Below, in pieces: positions 47,794 to 59,800 of a stretch of 64,000 nucleotides of DNA. The notes beneath the pieces were generated by a model. It saw only the letters and a program-made list of their open reading frames with translations. It did no database searches and was not told where the DNA came from. Where the stretch lies: assembly GCF_018446385.1 (NCBI RefSeq), contig NC_056002.1, positions 5,629,474 to 5,693,473 on the forward strand. Direction: 5' to 3'. Source of the DNA: Zingiber officinale. Its lineage: Eukaryota; Streptophyta; Magnoliopsida; Zingiberales; Zingiberaceae. The position numbers and the translations under genes were made by a program. The stretch's first letter is position 1, and the number at the start of each line of letters is the position of its first letter.

Positions 47794-49524
47794 TGTTGGT
47801 GCAATCTTAGGTCAAGGTTGACCTGACTCGAGTTGACCTGACTCGAGTTGTGTTTTGATGTTTGACGATGTTTGACGAGAAGAGAGTTGTATTCTTGATG
47901 TTTGACAAGAATAGGTGTTTGGGAGATTGTAGGTGCAACCTTAGGTCAAGGTTGACCTGGTTGACCGTGATTCGGGAAAAGTCCAAGCAGGGAGCTTGGC
48001 ACGCGAAAAGTCCAAGTGTGGAGACTTGGCACGGGAAAAGTCCAAGTATGGAGACTTGGCACGGGAAAAGTCCAAGTATGGAGACTTGGCACGGAGAAGT
48101 CCAAGCAGGGAGCTTGGCACGTGGGAAAGTCCTAATTGGGATGTTAGGCAGTGTGGAAAGTACTGGTGAGTGAAGCCAGGCAGTGGGAAAGTCCTAACTG
48201 GGATGTTAGGCAGTGTGGAAAGTCCTGGTGAGTGAAGCCAGGCAGTGGGAAAGTCCTATGAGTGAAGTTAGGCAGTGGAAAATCTGGGAGTGAAGCAGTT
48301 GGAAAGTCCTGGTGAGTGATGTTAGGCAGTGTGAAATCCTGGTGAGTGAAGCCAGGTGGAAAGTCCTGGTGAGTGAAGCCGGGCAAGGGAAAATCCAGAT
48401 AGATCAAGGGTGATCGGACATCTGGTGTTGAGAAGTCCAAGTGAGTGAAGCTTGGCATATGGAGTCGGAGAGGGCTCGGTAGCTCGTTCTCCGAACTAGG
48501 TTAGAGAGGGCACTCTAAACCTAGGAGTTGGATCGGTCTGCAGACCGATCCAGTGATACTCAGTGTTTCCTGATCGGTCTGGTGACCGATCAGATTCCAC
48601 TCAGTAGTTTACTGTGGAGTTCCTGATCGGTCCACAGACCGATCAGGAAACGATCAGAAGTGAAGAAAGAAGCACCTGATCGGTCCAGGGACCGATCAGG
48701 TGTATGCCTGATCGGTCTCCACGACCGATCTGGGAGAGCTGGGATCGGTCCGGGGACCGATCAGATTCCGCACAGAGAGTTGGGCAACTCTCTGTGAAGC
48801 CTTCTGATCGGTCTGGGGACCGATCAGCACAGGGCCTGATCGGTCCCCACGACCGATCAGGCAAGCCCCAGACCGATCAGGCTGAAGCCTGATCGGTCCA
48901 GGTTCTAGCCGTTGCTACGCAACGGCTAGTTTCTTCACTGTCTTCTTCACAGGTATAAAGGGGTCGAGGGCTGCTGCTGCTCGAGGACTTCTTCTTCTTC
49001 CTTCCTGTTGTGAAGTGCTGTTGTGCTTGAGCTTTGTTGAGCTCCTCCTTGTCGAAGCTTCGCGTGAGCTTCATTCCACGACTGGATCAGCTGCTGCTGA
49101 GTTGCTTGTTGCATCTGTCCGTGAAGTTGCTACTTCATCCGGGACCCCAGTCGACGAGAAGGCAAGCTACTGTGTTTACATTCCTGTTGTATTTTGTTCT
49201 TGCTATTCTCTTGTACTCTTAGCTTGCTGTTGCAAGTGATTGTGGCGAGGTTTCTCCACCCACAAGGAGTTTGATTTAGCCGGTTTTCCGGGGACTCATC
49301 CACCGACGGATTGATAGGCTTCGTCCACCTTACGGACACGCCGAGGAGTAGGAGTTTCATCTCCGAACCTCGTTACATCCTTGCGTAGAGGTTTGATTTC
49401 TTCTCCTGTTTTCTTTCTGCATTTAGTTTCCGCTGCGCTAACCCTAGTTTGTAGAAAGAAACGCGAGCAATTGGGGTCGGCTATTCACACCCCTCCTCTC
49501 TAGCCGTACGAAGAGATCCTAACA
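47794..49524 (+). repeat. 3' LTR of element A
   Basis: 1731 bp, near-identical to the 5' LTR except in the tandem AAGTCC block (about 48150-48370), where units are shortened and rearranged. The close match elsewhere indicates a recent insertion. Confidence 0.9.
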
Positions 49525-49529
49525 TACTT

Positions 49530-50148
49530 AACATGCATACTAACAAGCACACACAACACAGCATAAAAAACAATAAATAGAAAAACTAATTTTCAACTAT
49601 TATGGCTTTTATCTATTGTTGTCCTCCGTGTGTCACCAACCCTAGCTGCTGCCATCTTTGGCCACCGCCACCGGGTCTAGTTGTCGCATCCATCTTGCTC
49701 CTTGTTCCACTACGCCTCTGGTCCTCAAAAGGTTCCGCGCCTTGCAAGATTCGATCCGCGACATAAATAGAATTTTACATTTTTCGATCCTATATTCCTC
49801 GAAGGAATGCACATGTAAACTAGATCGAACATAAAATAAAATTTACATCCATCGATCCTATATTCCATAAAAGGAATGTACATGTAACTAGATCAAAAAA
49901 TAAAATCCTAATAAAACTAAATACAGCTTCTGCTGTATTTTATAATACAATCATACATATACAATAAAATGCCCTTGACATGTCCAAGGGTCCAATCACA
50001 CACACAATATCTATAAGCCATAATAATTGGATCCTGCATCCACAAAGTTAGCACATCCTACTATTATCCTACCTAAATTATGTATGACATGTGCATAATT
50101 AAACTAATACCAAATACACAGAGGCAAAACCTTAGCTCTGATACCAAT
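49530..50148 (-). mobile_element. Element B, internal leader right of element A
   Basis: Reverse complement of the leader following the 5' LTR of element C (53471-54055). It includes the primer-binding site TGGTATCAGAGC (complement of 50135-50146) and the words GACATGTGCATAATTAAAC, TAGGATCGAAAAATG and GGTGACACACGGAGGAC. It was contiguous with 42205-42809 before element A inserted; joined there, the sequences share the single TACTT target. Confidence 0.8.
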
Positions 50149-50780
50149 TGTTGGTTGCTACTTGGAAAACCTAATGGTTCCTCTGTACAAAAATTTTGTA
50201 CAAGATCTGAACCTTTCCTAGCTACCATGTGTTCTTTTAAATTAAACTTGGATCGCCTGCGGAACTTAACACGTTTAATCCCAAGTTTAACTTATATGTT
50301 CTTTTAGGTTTAGATTTAGATCTCTTGCGGAACTTAACACGTTCGATCCAAATCACCTAGGTCACAAAGTTGATTAAATATTAATTTCCAAATTTGGCTT
50401 CCAGGACTGCATGGCGAGGCACATGACCTTCTTGGATATGGGAACAACCACCACCGCCTAGACAAAGCCTTTTAAGGAAAGTTAATATTTAATTTCCTTA
50501 AATAACTCTAGGTTAACCAAAAAGAACAATCGAAACACAAGTTCGAAAAGAAAACAAAATAACGCAACATCGAAAACTAATTCGAAACCTAAAATCACAT
50601 GTCTCTTGTATTTGGTATTTTTACAAAGAAACAAAACTAGTATGATGCGGAAAAAATTACTAGTTATACCTTCTTTTGTGAACTTTTAATGACCTCTTGA
50701 TCTTCTACCGTATTCCTCTTCTAACCTCGGACATTGTGTGGGCAATGGTCTTCCGAGATGAGAACCACCAAGGCACCTTC
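50149..50780 (-). mobile_element. Element B, LTR fragment left of element C
   Basis: Minus-strand LTR end (TGTTGGTTGCTACTTGG in + orientation). Its complement matches the last ~630 bp of element C's own 5' LTR with moderate divergence. It is interrupted at CCTTC by element C and resumes at 62478. Confidence 0.8.
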
Positions 50781-53470
50781 TGTTAGAGTGTATACTAAAA
50801 GCCTAGCTTTTGGTATAAACATTTATCTAGAAATAAGAATCACATTGGTCAAATGTCTACATTTATGATAAATGTAGTTGCTCAATTAATTTATATTGTA
50901 GATAACATGGTGTGTGGTGTCACATACAGAAGATCATGTTATCGGTTCCTTATAAATTATAAACAGTAGCTCACGACCAAGATGGAAAGGAACAAACCAT
51001 TGGAAGGTCGTAGTGTAATTAGGTATTAGTTTATCTTAACTATATAATTACACCAGTACACTTAGAGTGTATTGAGTAGGACCATTTGAGGTCGTTCCTT
51101 TTATACTGACTTTATAAAGGAACAAAGACCTCAGTTATTATGGAAGTGTGTACTCTTAATCCTAATATAATAACAATCACATATATTTGATATTTATTTC
51201 TTTAATTTATCAATGGGTGAGATTTAGTTCGATGAATCAATAAGCCCGATAAGTTGGGAAATGATATCACTTATAGTGTGTGTTGTTGATTATAGAAGGA
51301 AACTGTGTCCTAGTAATCTAGGTTGAGAATGTCCTCAAGAGGAGCTCATAAGGATTGTCATGTTAAACCCTGCAGGTGGACTTAGTCCGACATGACGATA
51401 AGGTTGAGTGGTACTACTCTTGGACTAAGATATTAATTAAATGAGTTGTCAATAACTCGCTTAATTAATGGACATTTGACATCTTAAACACAGGGAGACT
51501 AACACACTCATAATAAGAAGGAGCCCAAAATGTAATTTGGGATTGGTGCGGTAGTTCAATAATAGTTCTTTAGTGGAATGAATTATTATTGATGGAATTA
51601 AGTTGTGTGTTCGGGGCGAACACGGGAAGCTTAATTTCATCGGGAGACCAAAACCAATTCCTCCTCTCGGTCCCTATCGTAGCCTCTTGTATATAGAGAT
51701 TTATACCCACCACATACCCACCTTCTTACCCAACCAATAGGGGCCGGCCAAGCTAAGCTTGAAGCTCAAGCTTAAGGCCGGCCAAGCCTAAAGGTTGGCC
51801 TTAAGGTGGCCGGCCAATAGCTTGGAGCCCAAGCTTAGGTGGTCGGCCACATCATATTAAAAAAGATTTTTATTAAAATTATTTCTTATGTGGATATCAT
51901 GATTTTAAAAGAGAGTTTAAAAATTAAAAATTTCCTTTTATAACTTTCTACAAAAGATTAAGAGAAGAGATTAATCTCTTTCCTTATTTGTAGATTAAAA
52001 GGATGGTTTTAATTTTTTGTAAAAACTTTCCTTATTTGTAAATCATCTACATGTTTAAAAGAGAGTTTAAAATTTGAAATCTTTCCTTATTTGTTGATTA
52101 AAGGAGGATTTTAAATTTTAAGAAAACTTTCAATTTTAATCATGTTCATGATTTAAAAGAGAGTTTAAAATTAAATATTCTCTTTTATAAGTTTCTACAA
52201 AAGATTAAGAAAAGATTTGATATCTTTCCTTATTTGTAGATTAAAAGAGATTTTAAATTTTTTTTAGAGATAACTTTCTTTTTATCCACATGTTTAAAAG
52301 AAATATTTTAATTTATAAAATTTCCTTTTTATTAACCACCATGAAGGGAAAAATTATTTGAGAAATTTTTATAAATTTCCGAAAGCAAATTAGGAAGTTT
52401 TAATTCTTGTGTGAATTAAAATTTCCTTGATTTGTGGAATGGTGTGGCCGGCCATTGTATTTGTAAAAAGGAAATTATTTTTAATTAAATAAAATTTTCT
52501 TTTTCATGGAAAAATAATTAAGGAAGTTTTTAATTAAATTTCCTTATTTGCCAAGACCAAGGATTATAAAAGAGGGGGTAGAGAAGGCTTCATGGTGAAC
52601 AACCTCTATTATTTCTCTCCCTCTTTTCCTTGGTGTTGTGGCCGGCCAACCTCTCTTCCTCTCTTCCTCTTGGTGGTGGCCGAACCTTCTCTATTGGCTT
52701 GGAGCTCTTGTGGTGGCCGGATACTACTTGGAGAAGAAGAAGAAGAAGGAGATATAGCTTGTATCCCTTGGAGCTTGGTTGGTGTTTTGTTCTTCGTCCT
52801 TGGTGAAGCTTCTTTGTGTTGGCCGAACCTAGCTAGGAGGAGAAGAAGGTGCTTGGTGGTTTCTCATCTCGGAAGATCGTTGCCCACACAACGTCCGAGG
52901 TTAGAAGAGGAATACGGTAGAAGATCAAGAGGTCTTTCTAAAAGGTATAACTAGTAATTTTTCTTTCCGCATCATGCTAGTTATTTATGGAAATAATACC
53001 AAATACAAGAGGCTTACGATTCTAGTATTTTGAATATATTTTTCGAAGTTGTGTTCTTTTGTTTTATTTTTCCTTGTGATTTGATTATTCTTTTCAGTTA
53101 ACCTAAAGTTATTTTAGGAAATTAAATATTAGATTTCTATAAAAGGTTTTGTCTAGTCGGTCGTGGTTGCTCCCATATCCAAGGAGGTCATGTGCCTCGC
53201 CACGTCAGTACTGGGAACCAATTATAGAAATTAATATTTAATGGAATTAATAACTTAAGGTGATTTGGGTCGAACGTGTTAAGTTCCGCAGGAGATCCAA
53301 GTCAAAACCTAAAAGAACAAATAGATTAAGTTTTGGATCAAACGTGTTAAGTTCCGCAGGCGATCCAAAATTTAATTTAAAAGAACACATGGTAGCTAGG
53401 AAAAGGTTCAGACCTTTGTACAAAATTTTTGTACAGTGGAACCTCTAGGCTTTCCGAGTAGCAACCAACA
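50781..53470 (+). repeat. 5' LTR of element C
   Basis: 2690 bp, with GGCCGGCC-type words (about 51745-51850), an AT-rich middle built on AAAAGAGAGTTTAAAA repeats, a TATA box (GGATTATAAAAGAG, about 52562) and a transcribed leader. A 120-residue frame at 52592-52954 also occurs in the 3' LTR (61599-61961). It has no known domain and is probably a chance leader frame. Confidence 0.9.
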
Positions 53471-53472
53471 AT

Positions 53473-53484
53473 TGGTATCAGAGC
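53473..53484 (+). promoter_or_regulatory. Primer-binding site of element C
   Basis: TGGTATCAGAGC starts two bases after the 5' LTR and matches the initiator tRNA-Met 3' end. Confidence 0.9.
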
Positions 53485-54790
53485 TAGGGATTTGCCTCTG
53501 TGTATTTGGTATTAGTTTAATTATGCACATGTCATACATAATTTAGGCAGGATAATAGTAGGATGTGCTAACTTTGTGGATGCAGGATCCAACTATTATG
53601 GCTTATAGTTATTATGTGTGTGATTGGACCCTTGGATATGTCAAGGTCATTTTATTGTGTGTGCATGATTGTATTATAAAATACAACAGGAGCTGTATTT
53701 AGTTTTATTAGGATTTTATTTTTTGATCTAGATACATGTACATTCCTTCGAGGAATATAGGATCGAAAAATGTAAAAATTCTATATATGTCGCGAATCGA
53801 ATCTTGCAAGGCATGGAACTTTTTGAGGACCAGAGGCGCAGCGGAACAAGGAGCAAGATGGATGCGACAACTAGACCCGGTGGCAGTGGCCAAAGATGGC
53901 AGCAGCTAGGGTTGGTGACACACGGAGGACAACAATAGATAAAAGCCATAATAGTTGAAAATTAGATTTTATATTTATTGCTTTTATATTGTACTGTGTG
54001 TGCATGTTAGTATACATAGACTAGTATAGTTAAAAATTCCTCGTTTATAAATAACTAAGTGGGAGAGGGATTTTTAAATAAATCCCATGGTCTCCATTAC
54101 TGGTTTGTAAGTGATGCACACACGCTTTTGTTTCTTGGTGTGGCCCTCCATCATCATCATCATCTCCCAGACTTCCACTTTGTGGTGACGAATTTAAAGG
54201 CGTGTGATCTTCCCCAACGGAAGGGGCATAATCTTATTAATGGACTTAGTGTCAAGTAATGGTATACACTTAGGCATGTCTAATAGTATCCTCCCCATCG
54301 GAGTCACTGCTATTATTTGTGTGATCGAAGAAAACCAACTATTAATTTGTCAAATAAAAAGGTTGACAAGATAATAAAATTAAAAACCCCTCTTACAAAT
54401 GTTTGATTTTGTATACGTCCACACTAACGTGGCATACAAAATTCACGGTGTTTGAGGTAATTTTATTTGTCATAAAGATTTATTGACAAGATAATTAATG
54501 GGTAAAACCCTCCTCTTACAAATGTTGAAATTTTGTATACGTCCACACTAACGTGGCATGCAAAATTCACGATGTTTGAGGTGTTGGTGAATTTAAATAA
54601 TATTGTTTGAGGAATCAATGTTATTTTAAATTCAAAGAGTTTTGACCAAATATTTGATCAAAGACAGATCAACTATTAATTTTATTCGTCATAAAGTAAA
54701 GTTGACGAGATAATAAAATTAATGAATAAAATCTCCTCTTCGATTTTGTATATACAAAATTCATGGAGATTTTAAGGAGTTGATCTTGAC
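53485..54790 (+). other. Leader region of element C, no gag frame seen
   Basis: About 1.3 kb where gag would be expected. It contains two direct copies of a ~130-bp block (ACACTAACGTGGCATACAAAATTCACG, in the shorter words CACACTAACGTGGCAT and TTCACGGTGTTTGAGG, at about 54418 and 54541) and short frames only. No zinc knuckle was found. Confidence 0.6.
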
Positions 54791-54799
54791 CAAATATTT

Positions 54800-56402
54800 T
54801 TGTGATTCTTAGGATGTTTGTCAATCCCTAGTAGTCATACTATAGAAAAAGACTTAGTAGTCCCAATTGTAATGATTGAAAATAGGACTTGGACATTAAG
54901 GTAGACTGTCTTCTTAGAACTAAGAACAATTTAGGTGTATTTAATTCATTAGTTGAAACATGTCTAGTGGTGTTATCTACCAGAACCTGGAGTGTAGATA
55001 CAAGATGCCATTAATCATGTCTGCAATTCATTGCAGGGTTCTAGGAAACCCGACAACTAAATGAAAGGTAAATCACCGTCCACATGGGCACTACTGTAAA
55101 AGTGGTAGCTGTTGCAGTGGGAGATGTTTATCCTTTGATAAGAATAAAATATGGATTTTAAGTAATTGTCTTTACGTACCAAGTTTAGAAAGAACCTGAT
55201 TTCAGTTTCTAAACTATTATAGATATTGTGTCTATTTTGATAACAAAGTTGTTATCAAGAAAAATAGGGAAGTTATCTATTCTGGTATAATGGTTGACAA
55301 TTTATAAATAACTCCCACGATGCAACAAATGGAAATTAGTAACACATCTTCTAATTTTAAGAGAAAGCAACCTTCGAAAATGAACCAATTATATCTTTGG
55401 CACCTAAAGCTAGGTTATACTTAAGTAGGATTCATTGGTAGCTGATGAACTTTTGGGTTCATTGGTAGTGGAAATCTTTCCAACCTGCGAGTCTTACTTG
55501 GAAGGAAAATAACCAAGAAGCTTTTAAGTCCAAGGGGTATGGAGTCAAAGATATGTTGAAATCGGTTCATTCTGATTTATGTGATCCTATGACTATCCAG
55601 ACAAGAGGTAGTATTGAATATTTCATCTATTTTATAGACAACTATTCAAGATACAAATAAATTTACTTAATGTACCGCAAGACTAAGTACTTTGATTAGT
55701 TCAAAGAGTACAAGGCTGATGCGGAGAAATGTTAAAGTAAATGTCACTATGGTAAGATCGTAGTGGCAAGTACCTCTTGGGAGAATTTAGGAGTCACTTA
55801 TCAAAAGTAGGGATTCAATCCCAACTAACTGCACCTGGTACACCCCAACAGAATGGTGTAGTAGAAAGAAGGTAAAGGACTCTTATGAAATAATTAAGAT
55901 GATGAGTTATTCAGAAAATTACCAAAATTGTTTTAAGGATAAACTCTGATAACGAAAGTGAACATAGTACCTTCCAAGTTAGAACTCTCTACTCATATAG
56001 AATTGCTGAATAGGTGAAAACCTATTTTGAAGCATATTCGGATTCGGGTAATCCAGCACATATGTTAAAGAGAGACAATGATAAGTTGGATAGGAGTTCA
56101 CTTGTTTGTAAGTTATCCTAGATAAACAAAAGTAGGTTTATAGTCTTAAAAATCAGAAGGTCATTGTTAGCATCAATGACTGATTTTTTAGAAAAGGACT
56201 ATATAATGAACCACGTGCTCATAAGTAAATTTGTTCTTAAAGAAATAATAAAAGACATGTCTAATCTAGTACCAATTGTACAAGATGAGATACCACAAGG
56301 AAACTGCAACACGTATCACAAATGATACACAATTACAGAAAGTGCCTTGTCATAGTGGGAGGGTTGTTAGGCAACCTAAAAAGATTTATGTTTTGGGAGA
56401 GT
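54800..56402 (+). pseudogene. Degenerate copia pol, 5' part (GAG-preintegrase and integrase)
   Basis: Translations in changing frames show KNKIWILSNCLYVPSLER, IYSGIMVDNL, NQLYLWHLKLGY (where active copies have WHRRLGH), then SVHSDLCDPMTIQTRGSIEYF and FIDNYSRYK of the integrase core, TPQQNGVVERR and GRVVRQPKKIYVLGEFL. Stops and frameshifts are frequent. The reading continues across the solo LTR at 58236. Confidence 0.8.
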
Positions 56403-56407
56403 TTTTA

Positions 56408-58235
56408 TGTTGGTGCAACCTTAGGTCAAGGTTGACCTGGTTGACCCGACTCGAGGTGACTTGACTCGAGTTGTATTTTGATGTTTGACTTGGGAAGATT
56501 GTCGGTGCAACCTTAGGTCAAGGTTGACCTAGTTGAGTTGCATGTCGATGTTTGACGAGAAGAGAGTTGTATTCTTGATGTTTGAGAAGAATAGGTGTTT
56601 GGGAGATTGTAGGTGCAACCTTAGGTCAAGGTTGACCTGGTTGACCTGATTCGTGAAAAGTCCAAGTATGGAGACTTGGCACTGGAAAAGTCCAAGTACG
56701 GAGACTTGGCACGGGGAAAAGTCCAAGCAGGTAGCTTGGCACGCGGAAAGTCCAAGTATGGAGACTTGCACGGGAAAGTCCTAACGGGATGTTAGGCGTG
56801 TGGAAAGTCAGTGAAGTCAGGCAGTGAGAAAGTCCTAACTGGGATGTTAGGCGGTTGGAAAGTCAGTGAGTGAAGCGAGGAGAAAGTCCTAAGCGGGATG
56901 TTAGGCGGTGTGGAAAGTCTGGTGAGTGAAGCCGTGGGGAAAGTCCTAAGCGGGATGTTAGGCGGTTGGAAAGTCTGGTGAGTCAGGCGGTGAGAAAGTC
57001 CTAACCGAGATGTGAAGCGGGTGAAAACCCTAGTGAGTGAAGCTAGGTGAAAGTCCCGTGAGTGAAGCCGCAGGAAAATCCAGATGGATCAAGGATGATC
57101 GGACATCTGGTGTTGAGAAGGTCAAGTAGGTCAAGGGAGTGACCGGATACTTGACACGAAGAGAAAAGTCCAAGTGGGTCAAAGGATTGACCGGACACTG
57201 TGAGGAGTCTTAGCAGTCAAGGGGTGACCGGATTCTAAGCATGATGTACCAATAGGTCAAGGTTGACCGGATATTGGTTTGGAAGGTTTGAGACTTGGTT
57301 TGGGCAAAAACCAAGCTCTGGATCGATCCAGCGATACGTTTGTGTATCGATCGATTCGGTGACCGATCGATAACAAACAGAAGGCAAAGAGCTTACTGAT
57401 CGGTCTGGGACCGATCGGATGAAGTCTGATCGGTCTCCACGACCGATCGAGACGCAGCAGAGAGGTGGGATCGGTCGTGGACCGATCCATTGTGGCTCGA
57501 TCGGTCCACGCATCGATCAGAAACGAATAAAGTTGGGAAACCGTGAGCAATCTGATCGGTCTAGGGACCGATCAGCCTGATCGGTCCCGGACCGATCGGA
57601 AGGTCTGGACCGATCGGGTGGAGCTCGATCGGTCCACGATTCGACCGTTGAGTCACAACGGGTCGCTCCGTCTTCTCCGCGGCTTCTGTCTTCACTGTGC
57701 AGGTTCGCAGTTATAAAAGGAGATCAAGGCTTTGGTGCTTCTTCTTCTTCCTTCTTTCTTCTCTTCTGCTGAAGATTTGTCGAAAGCTTCGCGTGAGCTT
57801 CCCCGACTGGAACAGCTACTGCTGTTAGGGTTTTTGAAGCTGCTGCTTCATCCGGACTCCAGTCGACGAGAAAGCAAGTTTGGTAGAGTGCTTGTGTATT
57901 CTTATTGTATTTCTTGCTTATTCTTTGTACTTGTACTCCTGTTTGCTGTTGCAAACAAGTGTGGCGAGGTTTCTCCACCCAGAAGGAGTTTTTATTAGCC
58001 GGTTTTCCGGGGACTCATCCACCGACGGATTGATTGGGTTCGTCCACCTTACGGACACGCCGAGGAGTAGGAGCATCATCTCCGAACCTCGTACATCGCT
58101 GTGTTAAGGTTTGATATTCTTCCTTTCGTTTCTAGTTTATTTTTCCGCTGCACTAACGAATTGTAGGAAGAAACGAGCGATTTGGGGCGGCTATTCACAC
58201 CCCCCCTCTCTAGCCGAGTACGAAGGATCCTAACA
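56408..58235 (+). mobile_element. Solo LTR of an A-related family (TSD TTTTA)
   Basis: 1828 bp, TGTTGGTGCAACC to GGATCCTAACA, with TTTTA at 56403-56407 and 58236-58240. It has the same plan as element A's LTR: GGTCAAGGTTGACCT head, tandem AAAGTCC units (56655-57070), GATCGGTC/GACCGATC palindromes (57320-57640), TATA (TTATAAAAGG, 57711) and U5 words GTGGCGAGGTTTCTCCACCC and CCGGTTTTCCGGGGACTC. Only one LTR remains, so the rest was removed by LTR-LTR recombination. Confidence 0.9.
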
Positions 58236-58240
58236 TTTTA

Positions 58241-59790
58241 GACTCGATCCCTGGAGGACATGAACCTGATCTTCGGACATATGACGAAACACTCCAAGAT
58301 AAAGATGCAATATCTTGGCAAAGAGTAATGAATAACAGAATTAGAATATATATATTCTAATAAAATCTGGAAGCTTATAGAACCACCAAATGGTATAAAA
58401 GCCTTTGGTCTATATAGGAAAAGAGGGATAGACAGGAAGGTAGAAACTTTCAAAGCAAGGCTAGATGAAAAAGTAAACTTTTTCACTGGTAGTCATGCTT
58501 AAGTCTATCCGGATTCTTTTATCTATTTGGCAAGTGGATGTCAAGACAGCATTCCTTAATGGAAGTCTTGAAGAAAACATCCATATAAAGCAACCAGAAG
58601 GGTTCATTGCAAAGGGCTAAGAGTATCTTGTGTGTAAGCTCAATCAGTCTATGGACTAAGGCAAAGCTTCAAGGTCTTGGAACATCCGGTTTATCAAAGT
58701 AATCCAGATCTATGGATTTAGTAACCGAATAAGTCTTGTGTATACAAAAGATGTGATGGAAACGTGGTGGTATTTCTTGTACTATACTTAGATAACATTT
58801 TTGGTAGTTGGAAATAATATCAAAATGTTGTCAGAAGTAAGGGTATAGTTGTCCAAACAATTCGATATAAAGGACTTGGGAGAATGTATATATTCTTGAG
58901 ATTAAAGTAATAAGGGATCACAAGAAAAGAATATTTTACTTATCCCAAGCTTCATACATCGGAAAAATCCTTGCTCGTTTTAAGCATACAAAACTACAAG
59001 AAAGGTTTCTTACCTTTTCAGGATGGAGTAACTTTATCTAAAGATATGTCTCTGTAGATATCAAAGGAGATAAATGAAATAAAGGCAGTTCTTTATGCTT
59101 CGGCTATCGGAAGCCTAATATATGCTATGCACGAGATCAGAAATCTGTTTTGCCAAGGGCATAGTTAGCAGATATCAAAGTAACCCTGGACAAGGACAGT
59201 GGACTGCAGTAAAGCATATATTGAAGTACCTTAGAGGCACTAGAGATTATATGCTAGCTTATAAGGCAGTTAATTTGGTCCTAGTGGGTTGCATGGATTT
59301 TGGCTTCCAATCGGATAGGGATAATAATAAGTCAACCTCGGGGTTTTGTGTTTACTTTAGGAGGTAAAGTCATAACTATGAAAGAGTGATAAGCATAGGT
59401 GTTTTTCTGAACTCCACCATAGAAGCTTAGTATATGGCAAGCCTCTGAGGTAGCCATAAAAGCTGAATGACTCAATAACCTCAAGATAGACTTAGATATG
59501 ATTTCTGGTTTGTCCAAAAATTATTACAATTTATTGTAATAATGTTGGTGCAGTAGCAAACTCGAAGAAACCATAAGTCTATAAGGCAAGTAAACACAAT
59601 AGAGCGCAAGTACCACCCAATACGAGGAATCGTATAAACGAGGAGAAGTTGTTGCCGCCTAGATTGCATCAGGTGATGACCTATAGATCCTTTCACTAAG
59701 GTCCTTAAGGCAATAGCTTTTGATGGGCATGTTGAAGGGATGGGAATCAGATGTATGACAGCAGATATGGCAGCTTAGTCTTTTAGTATA
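58241..59790 (+). pseudogene. Degenerate copia pol, 3' part (RT and RNase H)
   Basis: Copia RT motifs are spread over three frames: AYRTTKWYKSL-type remnants, WQVDVKTAFLNGSLEENI, VCKLNQSMD, then LYLDNI at 58782-58799, where active copies have YLDD. Also present are FDIKDLGEC, SQASYIGKIL, YASAIGSLIYAM (frame-broken), the RNase H-side phrases QWTAVKHILKYLRGTRDYML and DNNKSTSGFC. More than ten stops or shifts are present. Confidence 0.85.
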
Positions 59791-59800
59791 AGTGGGAGAT

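Larger units (their letters stand above)
42815..49524 (+). mobile_element. Element A: complete gag-only copia-like LTR element (TSD TACTT)
   Basis: Both LTRs (42815-44555 and 47794-49524) begin TGTTGGTGCAATC and end CCTAACA. A 5-bp target duplication TACTT is perfect at 42810-42814 and 49525-49529. A primer-binding site for initiator tRNA-Met follows the 5' LTR, and a polypurine tract (AAAAAGGGGGAGAT) precedes the 3' LTR. The 3.2-kb interior carries one long gag frame and no protease, integrase, RT or RNase H. Layout and the GGGGGAGATTGTTGGTGCAAT junction resemble SIRE/Maximus copia elements, so this is read as a non-autonomous derivative that borrows pol from relatives. Confidence 0.9.

Noticed and set aside
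43672-49074. Small frames rich in DRS, such as PDRSWGPIRPCADRSPDRS
   Set aside because: They are translations of the GATCGGTC palindrome array in LTR DNA and occur on both strands, so they are not proteins.
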